NCBI GenBank assembly: GCA_025360525.1
Contig: JANYCA010000115.1
Span: 1-64,000 of the forward strand
Length of the DNA: 64,000 bases
Source of the DNA: Chitinophagaceae bacterium
GTDB lineage: Bacteria; Bacteroidota; Bacteroidia; Chitinophagales; Chitinophagaceae
Reading direction: 5' to 3'
The notes below the pieces were generated by a model that saw nothing but the letters and a program-made list of their open reading frames with translations, had not been told where the DNA came from and did no database searches. A program made the translations under genes and the position numbers. Shown one piece after another: positions 1-8,142 of the stretch; position 1 is the stretch's first letter; every line of letters starts with the position of its first letter.

Positions 1-279
1 GCAAATATGTTCCCGCCTTACATCAAAAAACTAACAACAGAAATTTTATTAGATAAAACAAACCAGTTCTTTATAGCAACACATAGTCCTTATGTTCTGG
101 ACGAATTGATTTTAGATGCTGGAGATGATTTATCTGTTTATTTAGTAGATTATAAAGATGGGGAAACAATTATTCATTATTTAACCAGTGATGATTTGAG
201 TGAGATAAGGCAGTACGGAGTTGATTTGTTCTTTAACATAGAAAGTTATTTAAAGCATGGACAAGTCAATAATTCCTGA
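1..279 (+). CDS. AAA/OLD-type ATPase, C-terminal fragment
   Basis: The reading frame is open at the left edge, so only the last 92 or so residues are visible. They contain FFIATHSPYVLDEL, the late ABC/SMC-like ATPase segment with the switch histidine (ATHSP), as in AAA_15/AAA_21 and OLD-family ATPases. The Walker A and B motifs would lie outside the window. The last 23 bases overlap the start of the next gene, which implies translational coupling and a functional pair. ATPases of this class often partner a small TOPRIM or nuclease protein in defence modules. That role is inference here, because neither the N-terminus nor any upstream gene can be seen. Confidence 0.75.
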   Translation, partial: ANMFPPYIKKLTTEILLDKTNQFFIATHSPYVLDELILDAGDDLSVYLVDYKDGETIIHYLTSDDLSEIRQYGVDLFFNIESYLKHGQVNNS

Positions 280-787
280 ATGCTTTGCTGATACCTTACT
301 GATTGAAACATTGGTGCCAACTAAAAGAGGATACAATCACCAACGAAGTTGTTTTAAGGTAGAATCAACAATGAAAGGATTGAACAGCTTTGCTGTAGGA
401 ATTATCGACAAGGATAAAAAGCAGATAAGGTATTTAGATAAATTTAAAATAATTGATGAAGTTGCAGGTGATTTAATTTTGTGGCGGCATGCAGACATCG
501 AAATTCATCACTGGATCATTCAAATATGTCCAGCACTTGAAATCTTGTTATTGAAGATTTGCGAAACTGAGAATATTGATACAAATAATTTTGGAGATGA
601 TGCATTGGAAGGTATTAAATACTTTACAAAGTCAACATCAAGATTAAATAATCCAATATTGCAAGCACTGTTTAATGAAATTCGTAAGAAAAAAGACCAT
701 GTAATTGTAAGAAAATTGATAGGCTGGGTAAAAATCTTGAAAGAGAAAAATTATCAAGTTGATATAAACGAATTAAAAAATGTCTGA
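257..787 (+). CDS. Small partner of the AAA ATPase, possible TOPRIM-like protein
   Basis: A 176-residue soluble protein that I do not recognise as a named family. It starts inside the ATPase gene (23-nt overlap) and ends inside nuoG, sharing ATGTCTGA with it. A hydrophobic strand ending in Glu17 (LLIE), followed by a second strand ending in Asp51-x-Asp53 (VGIIDKD), resembles the E...DxD acidic layout of TOPRIM nucleases. Such proteins accompany OLD/PARIS-type ATPases. The C-terminal half is helical and lysine-rich. The TOPRIM reading is tentative, because the spacing and the residues after the Glu are not classical. A DUF4435-like or wholly different partner is possible. Confidence 0.6.
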   Translation: MDKSIIPECFADTLLIETLVPTKRGYNHQRSCFKVESTMKGLNSFAVGIIDKDKKQIRYLDKFKIIDEVAGDLILWRHADIEIHHWIIQICPALEILLLKICETENIDTNNFGDDALEGIKYFTKSTSRLNNPILQALFNEIRKKKDHVIVRKLIGWVKILKEKNYQVDINELKNV

Positions 788-1898
788 CGAAACAAAACCA
801 GTACCAGCAGCAACTTTTAAAGTTACGATCGACAATATCACTATTGATGTTGCCCCTGGTACCACCGTATTAAACGCTGCAAGGCAGATAGGTGGCGACG
901 TAACACCACCTGCCATGTGCTACTACAGCAAGTTGCAGGGTAGTGGCGGCAAATGCCGTACTTGCTTGGTGGAAGTTGCAGCTGGCTCTACTGCCGATCC
1001 TAGGCCAATGCCGAAGCTGGTAGCAAGTTGTCGTACTACTGTAATGGATGGTATGGTTGTAAAAAATATTACCAGCGACAAAGTAAAAGATGCAAGAGCC
1101 GGCGTGGTTGAATTTCTTTTATTAAATCACCCACTCGATTGTCCTGTCTGCGACCAGGCAGGCGAATGCCACCTGCAGGATCTTGGCTACAATCACGGTA
1201 AAGAAGGCACCCGTTACGAATTTAAACGACGCACTTTTGAGAAGGAAGATATTGGCCCCTACATTCAATTACACATGACCCGCTGCATACTTTGTTACAG
1301 GTGTACCTACGTGGCAGATCAACTCACCAATAAAAGATCGCATGGTATATTAGACAGGGGAGAGCATGCTGAAATATCTACCTATATTTCCAAAGCAATC
1401 GACAACGATTTTAGTGGTAATATGATTGATGTTTGCCCGGTAGGCGCTTTGACTGATAAAACTTTCCGGTTTAAAAACAGGGTTTGGTTTACGAAGCCTA
1501 TGGATGCCCATCGGAATTGTGAAACACCTGGCTGTTGTGGTAAAACTACCTTGTGGCTTAGAGGCGAAGAAGTGTTTAGGGTTACCGCTCGTAAAGATGA
1601 ATGGGGCGAAGTGCAGAGTTATGATGGTAAGCCGGGCTGGATATGCAATACCTGCCGCTTTGATAAAAAGAAAACTACCGATTGGATTGTTGATGGACTT
1701 ACCAGTATTAACCGGCATTCAGTTATTTCACAAGGCAAATATCCCGGATTGGTAATGCCCAAAGAAACCATCACCGAAGTAATGGGAGGCAGGGCGCCAA
1801 GGCTGTTAATGAATATTCATGACGAAAGTGAAGTGAACAAGCCGAATGTGCATTTAAGTGAATTAAACGGGCCAGCCGACTCAACCGTTTTTGATTAA
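780..1898 (+). CDS. nuoG: NADH-quinone oxidoreductase subunit G (short form)
   Basis: Iron-sulfur subunit of complex I that passes electrons from the NADH module to the quinone arm. Residues 47-84 carry a plant-ferredoxin-type [2Fe-2S] pattern (Cys47, Cys59, Cys62, Cys84). His117-x3-Cys121-x2-Cys124-x5-Cys130 matches the His-Cys3 cluster N5. The CILCYRC segment followed by DVCPVGAL supplies a [4Fe-4S] site, and later CETPGCCG and CNTC motifs could hold a further cluster. At 372 residues it stops before the molybdopterin-like domain of long NuoG proteins, as is usual in Bacteroidota. Its ATG overlaps the 3' end of the preceding non-respiratory gene, so its translation is probably coupled to that gene. 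Confidence 0.95.
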   Translation: MSDETKPVPAATFKVTIDNITIDVAPGTTVLNAARQIGGDVTPPAMCYYSKLQGSGGKCRTCLVEVAAGSTADPRPMPKLVASCRTTVMDGMVVKNITSDKVKDARAGVVEFLLLNHPLDCPVCDQAGECHLQDLGYNHGKEGTRYEFKRRTFEKEDIGPYIQLHMTRCILCYRCTYVADQLTNKRSHGILDRGEHAEISTYISKAIDNDFSGNMIDVCPVGALTDKTFRFKNRVWFTKPMDAHRNCETPGCCGKTTLWLRGEEVFRVTARKDEWGEVQSYDGKPGWICNTCRFDKKKTTDWIVDGLTSINRHSVISQGKYPGLVMPKETITEVMGGRAPRLLMNIHDESEVNKPNVHLSELNGPADSTVFD

Positions 1899-1948
1899 AA
1901 TTTTTATAATTGGTTTTTTAATATCCAATAAAAAGGAAATAATATTTT

Positions 1949-3013
1949 ATGTTGTTAACCATCGACCTGGCTTTTGTCCTCGAAAAATTAATTTTGATAG
2001 TGATTGTTGTTATGTCATCATTATTAATTGCCATGTATGCCACTTTTGGTGAACGAAAAGTAGCAGCTATTATGCAAGACAGGCGTGGACCCAACAGGGC
2101 CGGGCCTTTTGGTCTTTTACAACCGGTGGCTGATGGGATGAAATTATTTTTTAAAGAAGAAATTATACCTAATTTTTCATCTAAGTTTTTATTTATTCTT
2201 GGCCCATGTCTGGCTATGCTTACCGCCATGATGACGGGTGCTGTAATACCCTGGGGCGATAAAGTTCATTTTTTTGGCAGGGATATCTCTTTGCAGATTG
2301 CAGATGTAAATATTGGGATACTGTATGTTTTTGGTGTGGTAAGCCTGGGTGTTTATGGCATAATGATTGGCAGCTGGGCCAGTAACAATAAGTTTTCTTT
2401 AATGGGTGGCTTAAGAGCAGCTTCACAAATTATCAGTTACGAATTGGCAATGGGTATTGCATTAATAGCGTTGCTAATGGTAACGGGCACACTAAGTCTT
2501 AAAACAATGGTGGGCTTTCAAATGGATGGTTACTGGAATATCTTTAAGCAACCGCTGGGATTTCTCATATTTTTAATTTGTGTGTTTGCCGAATGTAACC
2601 GCACCCCCTTCGATTTACCGGAAGCAGAAAACGAATTGATTGGCGGTTACCATACAGAATATTCATCCATGAAACTGGGGTTTTATTTGTTTGCTGAGTA
2701 CATCAATATGTTCATCAGCAGCTCTGTAATGGTGAGTTTATTTTTTGGAGGCTATGATATTCCTTTTGTAAATGATGCCCATTTAGTTGAAAGTATTGGC
2801 GTTAATTGGGTTGCCTTGCTACATACCTTTTCATTTTTATTTAAGGCGGCTTTCTTTCTTTTCCTTTTTATGTGGGTAAGATGGACAATACCACGTTTCC
2901 GTTACGATCAGTTAATGAATTTGGGTTGGAAGGTATTGATACCATTATCCCTTTTTAATATGCTGGTAACAGGGGCATTGGTTTTATTGCAACAAAATAA
3001 CTGGCATTTTTAA
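1949..3013 (+). CDS. nuoH: NADH-quinone oxidoreductase subunit H
   Basis: Membrane subunit of complex I that forms the quinone-binding chamber at the junction of the peripheral and membrane arms. The 354-residue product has about eight hydrophobic helices. It carries the family hallmarks GERKVAAIMQDRRGPNR near residue 30 and FAECNRTPFDLPEAENELIGG near residue 210; these loops line the quinone path. The gene lies 50 bases after nuoG and 58 bases before the preferred nuoI start. Length and motif order are normal for the family. Confidence 0.97.
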   Translation: MLLTIDLAFVLEKLILIVIVVMSSLLIAMYATFGERKVAAIMQDRRGPNRAGPFGLLQPVADGMKLFFKEEIIPNFSSKFLFILGPCLAMLTAMMTGAVIPWGDKVHFFGRDISLQIADVNIGILYVFGVVSLGVYGIMIGSWASNNKFSLMGGLRAASQIISYELAMGIALIALLMVTGTLSLKTMVGFQMDGYWNIFKQPLGFLIFLICVFAECNRTPFDLPEAENELIGGYHTEYSSMKLGFYLFAEYINMFISSSVMVSLFFGGYDIPFVNDAHLVESIGVNWVALLHTFSFLFKAAFFLFLFMWVRWTIPRFRYDQLMNLGWKVLIPLSLFNMLVTGALVLLQQNNWHF

Positions 3014-3071
3014 ATCATTAAAAATATATTTGCACAACTTTAAACCTTGGGCAGCTATTGAAATAACAAGT

Positions 3072-3623
3072 ATGCAATCACTTACAAACAGAGCAAAAGC
3101 AGTTGACAGAAGGCCAATGAGCCTGCTCGAGAGAGCATACCTGCCGGCAATTTTTAAAGGGATGGCCATCACATTCGGTCACATGTTTAAGAAAAGGCCT
3201 ACCATTAATTACCCGGAAGTAACACGGCCGTTCAGCCCGGTTTTCCGGGGCTTGCATGTTTTAAACCGTGATGAAGAAGGAAGAGAAAACTGTACAGCAT
3301 GTGGCTTGTGTGCAGTAGCTTGTCCCGCAGAGGCCATTACAATGGAAGCAGCAGAAAGGCAAAAAGGTGAGGAACATTTGTACAGGGAAGAAAAATATGC
3401 CGCTAAATACGAAATAAACATGTTGCGCTGCATTTTCTGCGGATTGTGTGAAGAAGCTTGTCCAAAAGATGCCATATATTTAAGTGAAACTTTTGCTCCT
3501 GCTAATTTTCAGCGTAAAGGTTTTATTTATGGTAAAGATGATTTGCTTATTCCACATCCAATTAATGAAAAGGAAGCATACGATAAGGCAAGGGGTGGAA
3601 GAGTGACAATTAAACAGGCATAG
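3072..3623 (+). CDS. nuoI: NADH-quinone oxidoreductase subunit I
   Basis: Ferredoxin-like subunit carrying clusters N6a and N6b, shown by CTACGLCAVACPAEAI and CIFCGLCEEACPKDAI, two CxxCxxCxxxCP motifs. I place the start at the ATG at 3072 (183 residues) rather than the in-frame TTG at 3030. The upstream extension is not typical of the family and includes a TATATTTG string (3025-3032) that looks like a Bacteroidota -7 promoter element. No convincing -33 partner was found, so an internal promoter is only a possibility. The RPFSPVFRGLH segment before the clusters is typical of NuoI. Confidence 0.95.
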   Translation: MQSLTNRAKAVDRRPMSLLERAYLPAIFKGMAITFGHMFKKRPTINYPEVTRPFSPVFRGLHVLNRDEEGRENCTACGLCAVACPAEAITMEAAERQKGEEHLYREEKYAAKYEINMLRCIFCGLCEEACPKDAIYLSETFAPANFQRKGFIYGKDDLLIPHPINEKEAYDKARGGRVTIKQA

Positions 3624-3668
3624 TTTTTCAGACATTGAAAATGAAACATTCATAATTCGTAAATTAAA

Positions 3669-4187
3669 ATGGGTATAGCTGCAATTTTATTTTGGTTTTT
3701 AAGCGCACTTACAATAGGTGGTGCAATAATGGTAGTTGCCAGTAAGAACCCTGTTTATAGTATACTTTATCTCATCATTACCTTCTTTGCAATTTCAGGT
3801 CATTATGTGTTGATGAATGCACAGTTTCTTGCCATTGTAAATATTATAGTTTACGCAGGAGCCATTATGGTGTTGTTTTTATTTGTGGTTATGTTGATGA
3901 ATTTAAATGCGGAAAGCGAACCTCCTCAAAAAAAGCGTTATTTGTTTTTTGCCGGTGTTGTTGCAGGTTGTAGCCTGATGCTGGTATTGGTGGCTGCACT
4001 AAAAAGTAGTAGCTCACAAATACAGCTGGTACAAATGGGTAGTGGTGATGTTGGGCTAATCAGTAATCTGGGCAAAGTATTATTTACCGATTATGTTTTT
4101 CCTTTTGAAATAAGCAGTGTGTTGTTTTTGAGTGCAATGATTGGTGCCGTGGTCATTTCAAAAAAAGAAGTAGTTCATCCGGAATAG
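3669..4187 (+). CDS. nuoJ: NADH-quinone oxidoreductase subunit J
   Basis: Small membrane subunit of complex I, 172 residues with five predicted helices. The segment VNIIVYAGAIMVLFLFVVMLMNL is the conserved third helix, whose pi-bulge is associated with coupling quinone reduction to proton pumping. ISAVLFLSAMIGAVV-like sequence forms the last helix. The gene lies 45 bases after nuoI and 75 bases before nuoK, in normal operon order. Confidence 0.95.
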   Translation: MGIAAILFWFLSALTIGGAIMVVASKNPVYSILYLIITFFAISGHYVLMNAQFLAIVNIIVYAGAIMVLFLFVVMLMNLNAESEPPQKKRYLFFAGVVAGCSLMLVLVAALKSSSSQIQLVQMGSGDVGLISNLGKVLFTDYVFPFEISSVLFLSAMIGAVVISKKEVVHPE

Positions 4188-4262
4188 TTTGCTGCAAAGC
4201 CTGCTACTGTTGAAGTATGCCTGATAATAATTTTGACTTAATAAAAAAGTTTAACCCTTTAT

Positions 4263-4592
4263 ATGCCTATCAATTATTACATATTCCTTTCATTGGCTGT
4301 ATTCTGTATTGGTATAATCGGGGTGTTAACCCGAAGGAATTCTATCATTATTTTTATGTGTGTGGAGTTAATGCTGAATGCAGCTAATTTACTGTTGGTT
4401 GCTTTTTCCAAAATGCATCATCTTGTTTTGGGTACTAACTTTCCAACATTGGCCAGTGAGGCGCAGGTGTTTGTATTTTTTATAATGGTTGTTGCAGCGG
4501 CAGAGGTTAGTGTAGGGTTAGCCATCATTGTAATGCTATACAGAAATACACATTCCGTAGATGTTAATTTTTTAAACAGATTGAAAAATTGA
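4263..4592 (+). CDS. nuoK: NADH-quinone oxidoreductase subunit K
   Basis: A 109-residue, three-helix membrane subunit next to NuoJ in the proton-translocating arm. The conserved membrane glutamates are visible in CVELMLNAANLLLV (helix 2) and in AAAEVSVGLAI (helix 3). Length and spacing are standard. The TGA stop abuts the left arm of the inverted repeat that separates this gene from nuoL. Confidence 0.96.
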   Translation: MPINYYIFLSLAVFCIGIIGVLTRRNSIIIFMCVELMLNAANLLLVAFSKMHHLVLGTNFPTLASEAQVFVFFIMVVAAAEVSVGLAIIVMLYRNTHSVDVNFLNRLKN

Positions 4593-4711
4593 CCCCTATC
4601 CCCTAAAGGGGCATTAGGGTAAGTGTATAATAATTTGAAGATTTTTTATTTTATTAATAAGCTACACGTTTAAAAGTGTTGATAAAAAAATCCCCCTTTA
4701 GGGGATAGGGG
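4593..4711. repeat. 18-bp perfect inverted repeat between nuoK and nuoL
   Basis: The arms are 4593-4610 (CCCCTATCCCCTAAAGGG) and 4694-4711 (its exact reverse complement), separated by 83 AT-rich bases. The left arm starts at the base after the nuoK stop, and the right arm ends nine bases before the nuoL ATG. Each arm also contains a smaller palindrome (CCCCTAAAGGGG on the left). GC-rich CCCCTAAAGGGG strings look like a dispersed family, but only this pair is seen here. It could be a REP-like insertion or an mRNA stem that spaces and stabilises the operon transcript. Confidence 0.85.
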
Positions 4712-4720
4712 ATAGGACTT

Positions 4721-6619
4721 ATGAATAATTTACAAATAGTTTGGTTGATTCCTTTTTTACCATTAATTGGATTTCTTATTAATGGGCTAGGAAGAAAGTC
4801 TTTATCAAAAACGTTATCTGGCATTATCGGCAGTGGTGTTATACTGGGTTCTTTTATTTTGAGTGTATGGGTTTTTTTACAGGTTAAAAATGGCAATACT
4901 TATGTAGCTCACTATTATGATTTCATCAATCTGCCTTCCTTAAAAATTGGCTTCGATTTTCAAATAGATCAGCTTTCCTCTTTGTTCCTTTTAATCATCA
5001 CCGGTGTTGGTTTTCTTATACATGTATATTCCACTTCTTACATGCATGAAGAGGAAAGTAAAGACTTTGCTAAATATTTTTCTTATCTCAACCTGTTTAT
5101 TTTTTCCATGCTGTTACTGGTAATGGGAGGCAATTATATCATCATGTTTATTGGTTGGGAGGGTGTAGGATTATGCTCTTATTTGCTGATTGGTTTTTGG
5201 TTTAAAAACAATGATTATAACAATGCCGCCAAAAAAGCTTTTATCATGAATCGCATTGGCGACCTGGGTTTTTTATTGGCTGTGTTCTGGTTAATTGCAA
5301 AAGTTGGTACAGCAGATTATCATGTTGTTTTTGAAAATGTTCATAAGTTATCTGTTACCGATATTACAGGAATTACCATGCTGCTTTTTGTAGGTGCCAC
5401 GGGTAAAAGTGCACAAATTCCTTTGTATACCTGGTTGCCCGATGCCATGGCTGGCCCAACGCCGGTAAGTGCTTTAATACATGCAGCTACAATGGTTACA
5501 GCCGGCATCTACATGATTGCAAGAAGCAATCTTTTATTTACCATGGCTCCGGCTACACAAACTGTAGTGGCAATTGTTGGTTTGGCTACAGCTATTTTAG
5601 CCGCTACCATTGCGCTTAAACAAAACGATATTAAAAAAGTATTGGCCTACTCAACTGTTAGCCAGTTGGGCTACATGTTTCTGGGCCTGGGTGTGGGTGC
5701 ATACACAGGGGCAGTATTTCATGTTATGACACATGCATTCTTTAAAGCTTTGTTGTTTCTGGGGGCTGGTAGCGTAATACATGCAATGAGTGGCGAGCAG
5801 GATATACGTAACATGGGCGGCTTAAAAAAATACATGAGCGTAACCCACGTTACTTTTTTGTTGGGATGTTTGGCCATAGCAGGAATGCCTCCTTTCTCAG
5901 GTTTTTTTAGTAAAGATGAAATTTTAGCTGCAGCATTTGCTAACAACCCGGTGCTTTGGGGCGTAGGGGTTTTGGGAGCATTAATGACAGCATTTTATAT
6001 GTTCCGGTTATACGCTATGACCTTTTTAGGTAAATTCCGGGGCACACACGATCAGGAGCATCACCTGCATGAAAGTCCTGCTGCTATTACTATTCCGCTG
6101 ATAATTTTGGCTATACTGGCCGTTGTAGGTGGCTGGGTTGGAATCCCTGAAGTTTTCATTCATGGTGGACACCGGTTGGAGGCATTTTTAGATCCCATTT
6201 TTGCAGGCAGTAAGGCGATAACGACACAACACGAAATGTCGCATACAACTGAATATGCTTTGATGGCCGTTTCTGTTGGTGGCGCATTGGTAGCTTTACT
6301 GTATGCCTGGAATAAATTTAGTAAATACGAGAAATCGACTACCGAAGACAGCAGCATCGGGAAAATTTTAGCCAACAAATGGTATGTCGATGAGTTGTAT
6401 GAAACCATCATTGTAAAGCCAATGCAATCATTAGCCGGATTCCTTAATAATACAGTTGAACGAAAAGGTATCGATGGTTTTGTAAATGGAATTGGCAAAG
6501 CTGTTAATTACGGCAGCCGCCAGATACGGTTTTTACAAAGTGGCCAGGTGGGCACCTATATCCTGTTGATGGTAGTGGGTATTCTAATCATGTTTATTAT
6601 TCAATTTCTTAGTAAATAA
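4721..6619 (+). CDS. nuoL: NADH-quinone oxidoreductase subunit L
   Basis: Distal antiporter-like proton pump of complex I, 632 residues. The conserved core includes FIGWEGVGLCSYLLIGFW, with the pump glutamate, and ATGKSAQIPLYTWLPDAMAGPTPVSALIHAATMVTAG-type sequence with the conserved lysine and histidines. LAYSTVSQLGYMFLGLG and HAFFKALLFLGAGSVIH follow. The C-terminal 150 residues (WYVDELYETIIVKP and on) fit the long lateral helix plus final membrane anchor found only in NuoL, which separates it from NuoM and NuoN. Confidence 0.97.
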   Translation: MNNLQIVWLIPFLPLIGFLINGLGRKSLSKTLSGIIGSGVILGSFILSVWVFLQVKNGNTYVAHYYDFINLPSLKIGFDFQIDQLSSLFLLIITGVGFLIHVYSTSYMHEEESKDFAKYFSYLNLFIFSMLLLVMGGNYIIMFIGWEGVGLCSYLLIGFWFKNNDYNNAAKKAFIMNRIGDLGFLLAVFWLIAKVGTADYHVVFENVHKLSVTDITGITMLLFVGATGKSAQIPLYTWLPDAMAGPTPVSALIHAATMVTAGIYMIARSNLLFTMAPATQTVVAIVGLATAILAATIALKQNDIKKVLAYSTVSQLGYMFLGLGVGAYTGAVFHVMTHAFFKALLFLGAGSVIHAMSGEQDIRNMGGLKKYMSVTHVTFLLGCLAIAGMPPFSGFFSKDEILAAAFANNPVLWGVGVLGALMTAFYMFRLYAMTFLGKFRGTHDQEHHLHESPAAITIPLIILAILAVVGGWVGIPEVFIHGGHRLEAFLDPIFAGSKAITTQHEMSHTTEYALMAVSVGGALVALLYAWNKFSKYEKSTTEDSSIGKILANKWYVDELYETIIVKPMQSLAGFLNNTVERKGIDGFVNGIGKAVNYGSRQIRFLQSGQVGTYILLMVVGILIMFIIQFLSK

Positions 6620-6627
6620 TTATATTA

Positions 6628-8106
6628 ATGTTCGGTAACTATATTACTATTCCGCATTTATTAATTTTTGTTCCGCTGATAGCAGGGTTAATAGCTTTCT
6701 TAATTAAGGACGAATCGAAAGTAAAAGCCTGGAGCCTTTTTGCTGCTATCGTTACCCTGGGTGTTTCTGTAGCCGGTATTTATTTTAGCAAAAATAATGA
6801 TCTCAGTGGATTAACTTTTGGTTACGAATGGTTGAAATACCTGGGTGCAAGTTTTGCGGTAAGTTTAGATGGTGTTGGTAGAATTTTAACCTTATTAACC
6901 GGTCTTTCATTTCCTATTATATTTATTGCTACCAACAACAGCAGCTACAAAAATCCTCATTTGTTTTATGGACTGATGCTGCTTTCATTAGCTGGTTTGA
7001 TGGGTGTATTTGTTGCTACCGATTGTTTGTTGTTTTATTTTTTCTGGGAACTGGCACTTATTCCTGTTTACTTTTTGTGCAGCCGATGGGGTGGAGAAAA
7101 AAGAATACAAGCAACGTTTAAATTTTTCATTTACACATTTGCCGGTTCCTTGCTTATGCTCATTGGCATTATTTATACCTATCTGCAAACTGGCCCAACT
7201 GCATTTGCACCACATAGTTTTGCGTTAAGTGCTTTTCAAAATGTACTGTTGCAGCCTGCGCAGCAGCAATGGTTATTTTGGTTGTTCTTTGTAGCTTTTG
7301 CTATCAAAATGCCCATATTTCCTTTTCATACCTGGCAGCCAGATACCTACGAACAATCACCCACCGCAGTTACAATGGTGTTGAGTGGTATTATGGTAAA
7401 GATGGGTTTGTTTGGTGTTATACGTTGGCTGCTTCCCATCTTCCCGGCAGCAGTACTGCAATACGATAATATTGTAATAGGCCTTTGTGTTATCGGTATT
7501 ATTTATGCCAGTTTAATTGCCATCAGGCAAGATGATTTAAAGAGGCTGGTTGCTTATTCTTCTATCGCTCACATCGGATTAATGTGTGCATCACTATTTA
7601 GTGCAAAGCAATTGGCCATTGAGGGAGTGATGATTCAAATGTTTAATCACGGAATAAATATTATTGGTTTGTGGATTGTAATTGAATTGATAGAACGCCA
7701 ATTAGGTATTCGTAAAATATCTCAGTTGGGAGGTATTGCCAACAAGGCGCCCATACTAACCATTTCATTGGTGGTGATAGCATTGGCAAACATCGCTTTA
7801 CCATTAACGAATTCATTTATAGGAGAATTTTTGATGTTTGCCGGATTGTATCAGTTTAATGTGTGGTACACTGTTGTTGCCGGAATCAGTATTATCCTTG
7901 CAGCAATTTATACTTTGAATATGGTGCAAAAAGTATTTTATGGTGAGGTTAATACTTTAACTGTAGCTACACAAGAAATTGCATTTAGTGAAAAAGCAAT
8001 ATTGGCTGTAATAATTGTAGCAATTTTTTTAGTAGGATTATTTCCTCAGCCGTTGCTGCAACTTACAAACGAGTCAGTTGCATTCTTATTGACAAAATTA
8101 AAGTGA
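6628..8106 (+). CDS. nuoM: NADH-quinone oxidoreductase subunit M
   Basis: Second antiporter-like pump of complex I, 492 residues. Identifying segments are FYFFWELALIPVYFLCSRWGG, with the pump glutamate, IKMPIFPFHTWQPDTYEQSPTAVTMVLSGIMVKMG (conserved Lys and His), and LVAYSSIAHIGLM. It begins eight bases after the nuoL stop and is followed by nuoN after 36 bases. There is no lateral-helix extension, as expected for NuoM. Confidence 0.97.
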   Translation: MFGNYITIPHLLIFVPLIAGLIAFLIKDESKVKAWSLFAAIVTLGVSVAGIYFSKNNDLSGLTFGYEWLKYLGASFAVSLDGVGRILTLLTGLSFPIIFIATNNSSYKNPHLFYGLMLLSLAGLMGVFVATDCLLFYFFWELALIPVYFLCSRWGGEKRIQATFKFFIYTFAGSLLMLIGIIYTYLQTGPTAFAPHSFALSAFQNVLLQPAQQQWLFWLFFVAFAIKMPIFPFHTWQPDTYEQSPTAVTMVLSGIMVKMGLFGVIRWLLPIFPAAVLQYDNIVIGLCVIGIIYASLIAIRQDDLKRLVAYSSIAHIGLMCASLFSAKQLAIEGVMIQMFNHGINIIGLWIVIELIERQLGIRKISQLGGIANKAPILTISLVVIALANIALPLTNSFIGEFLMFAGLYQFNVWYTVVAGISIILAAIYTLNMVQKVFYGEVNTLTVATQEIAFSEKAILAVIIVAIFLVGLFPQPLLQLTNESVAFLLTKLK

Positions 8107-8142
8107 AATACAAATTATCAGCTATAACAAGCCACCAGTAAT

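Noticed and set aside
3030..3071. Longer nuoI from a TTG start
   Set aside because: The added 14 residues are not typical of NuoI, and the TTG lies in a promoter-like TATATTTG string. The ATG at 3072 is preferred.
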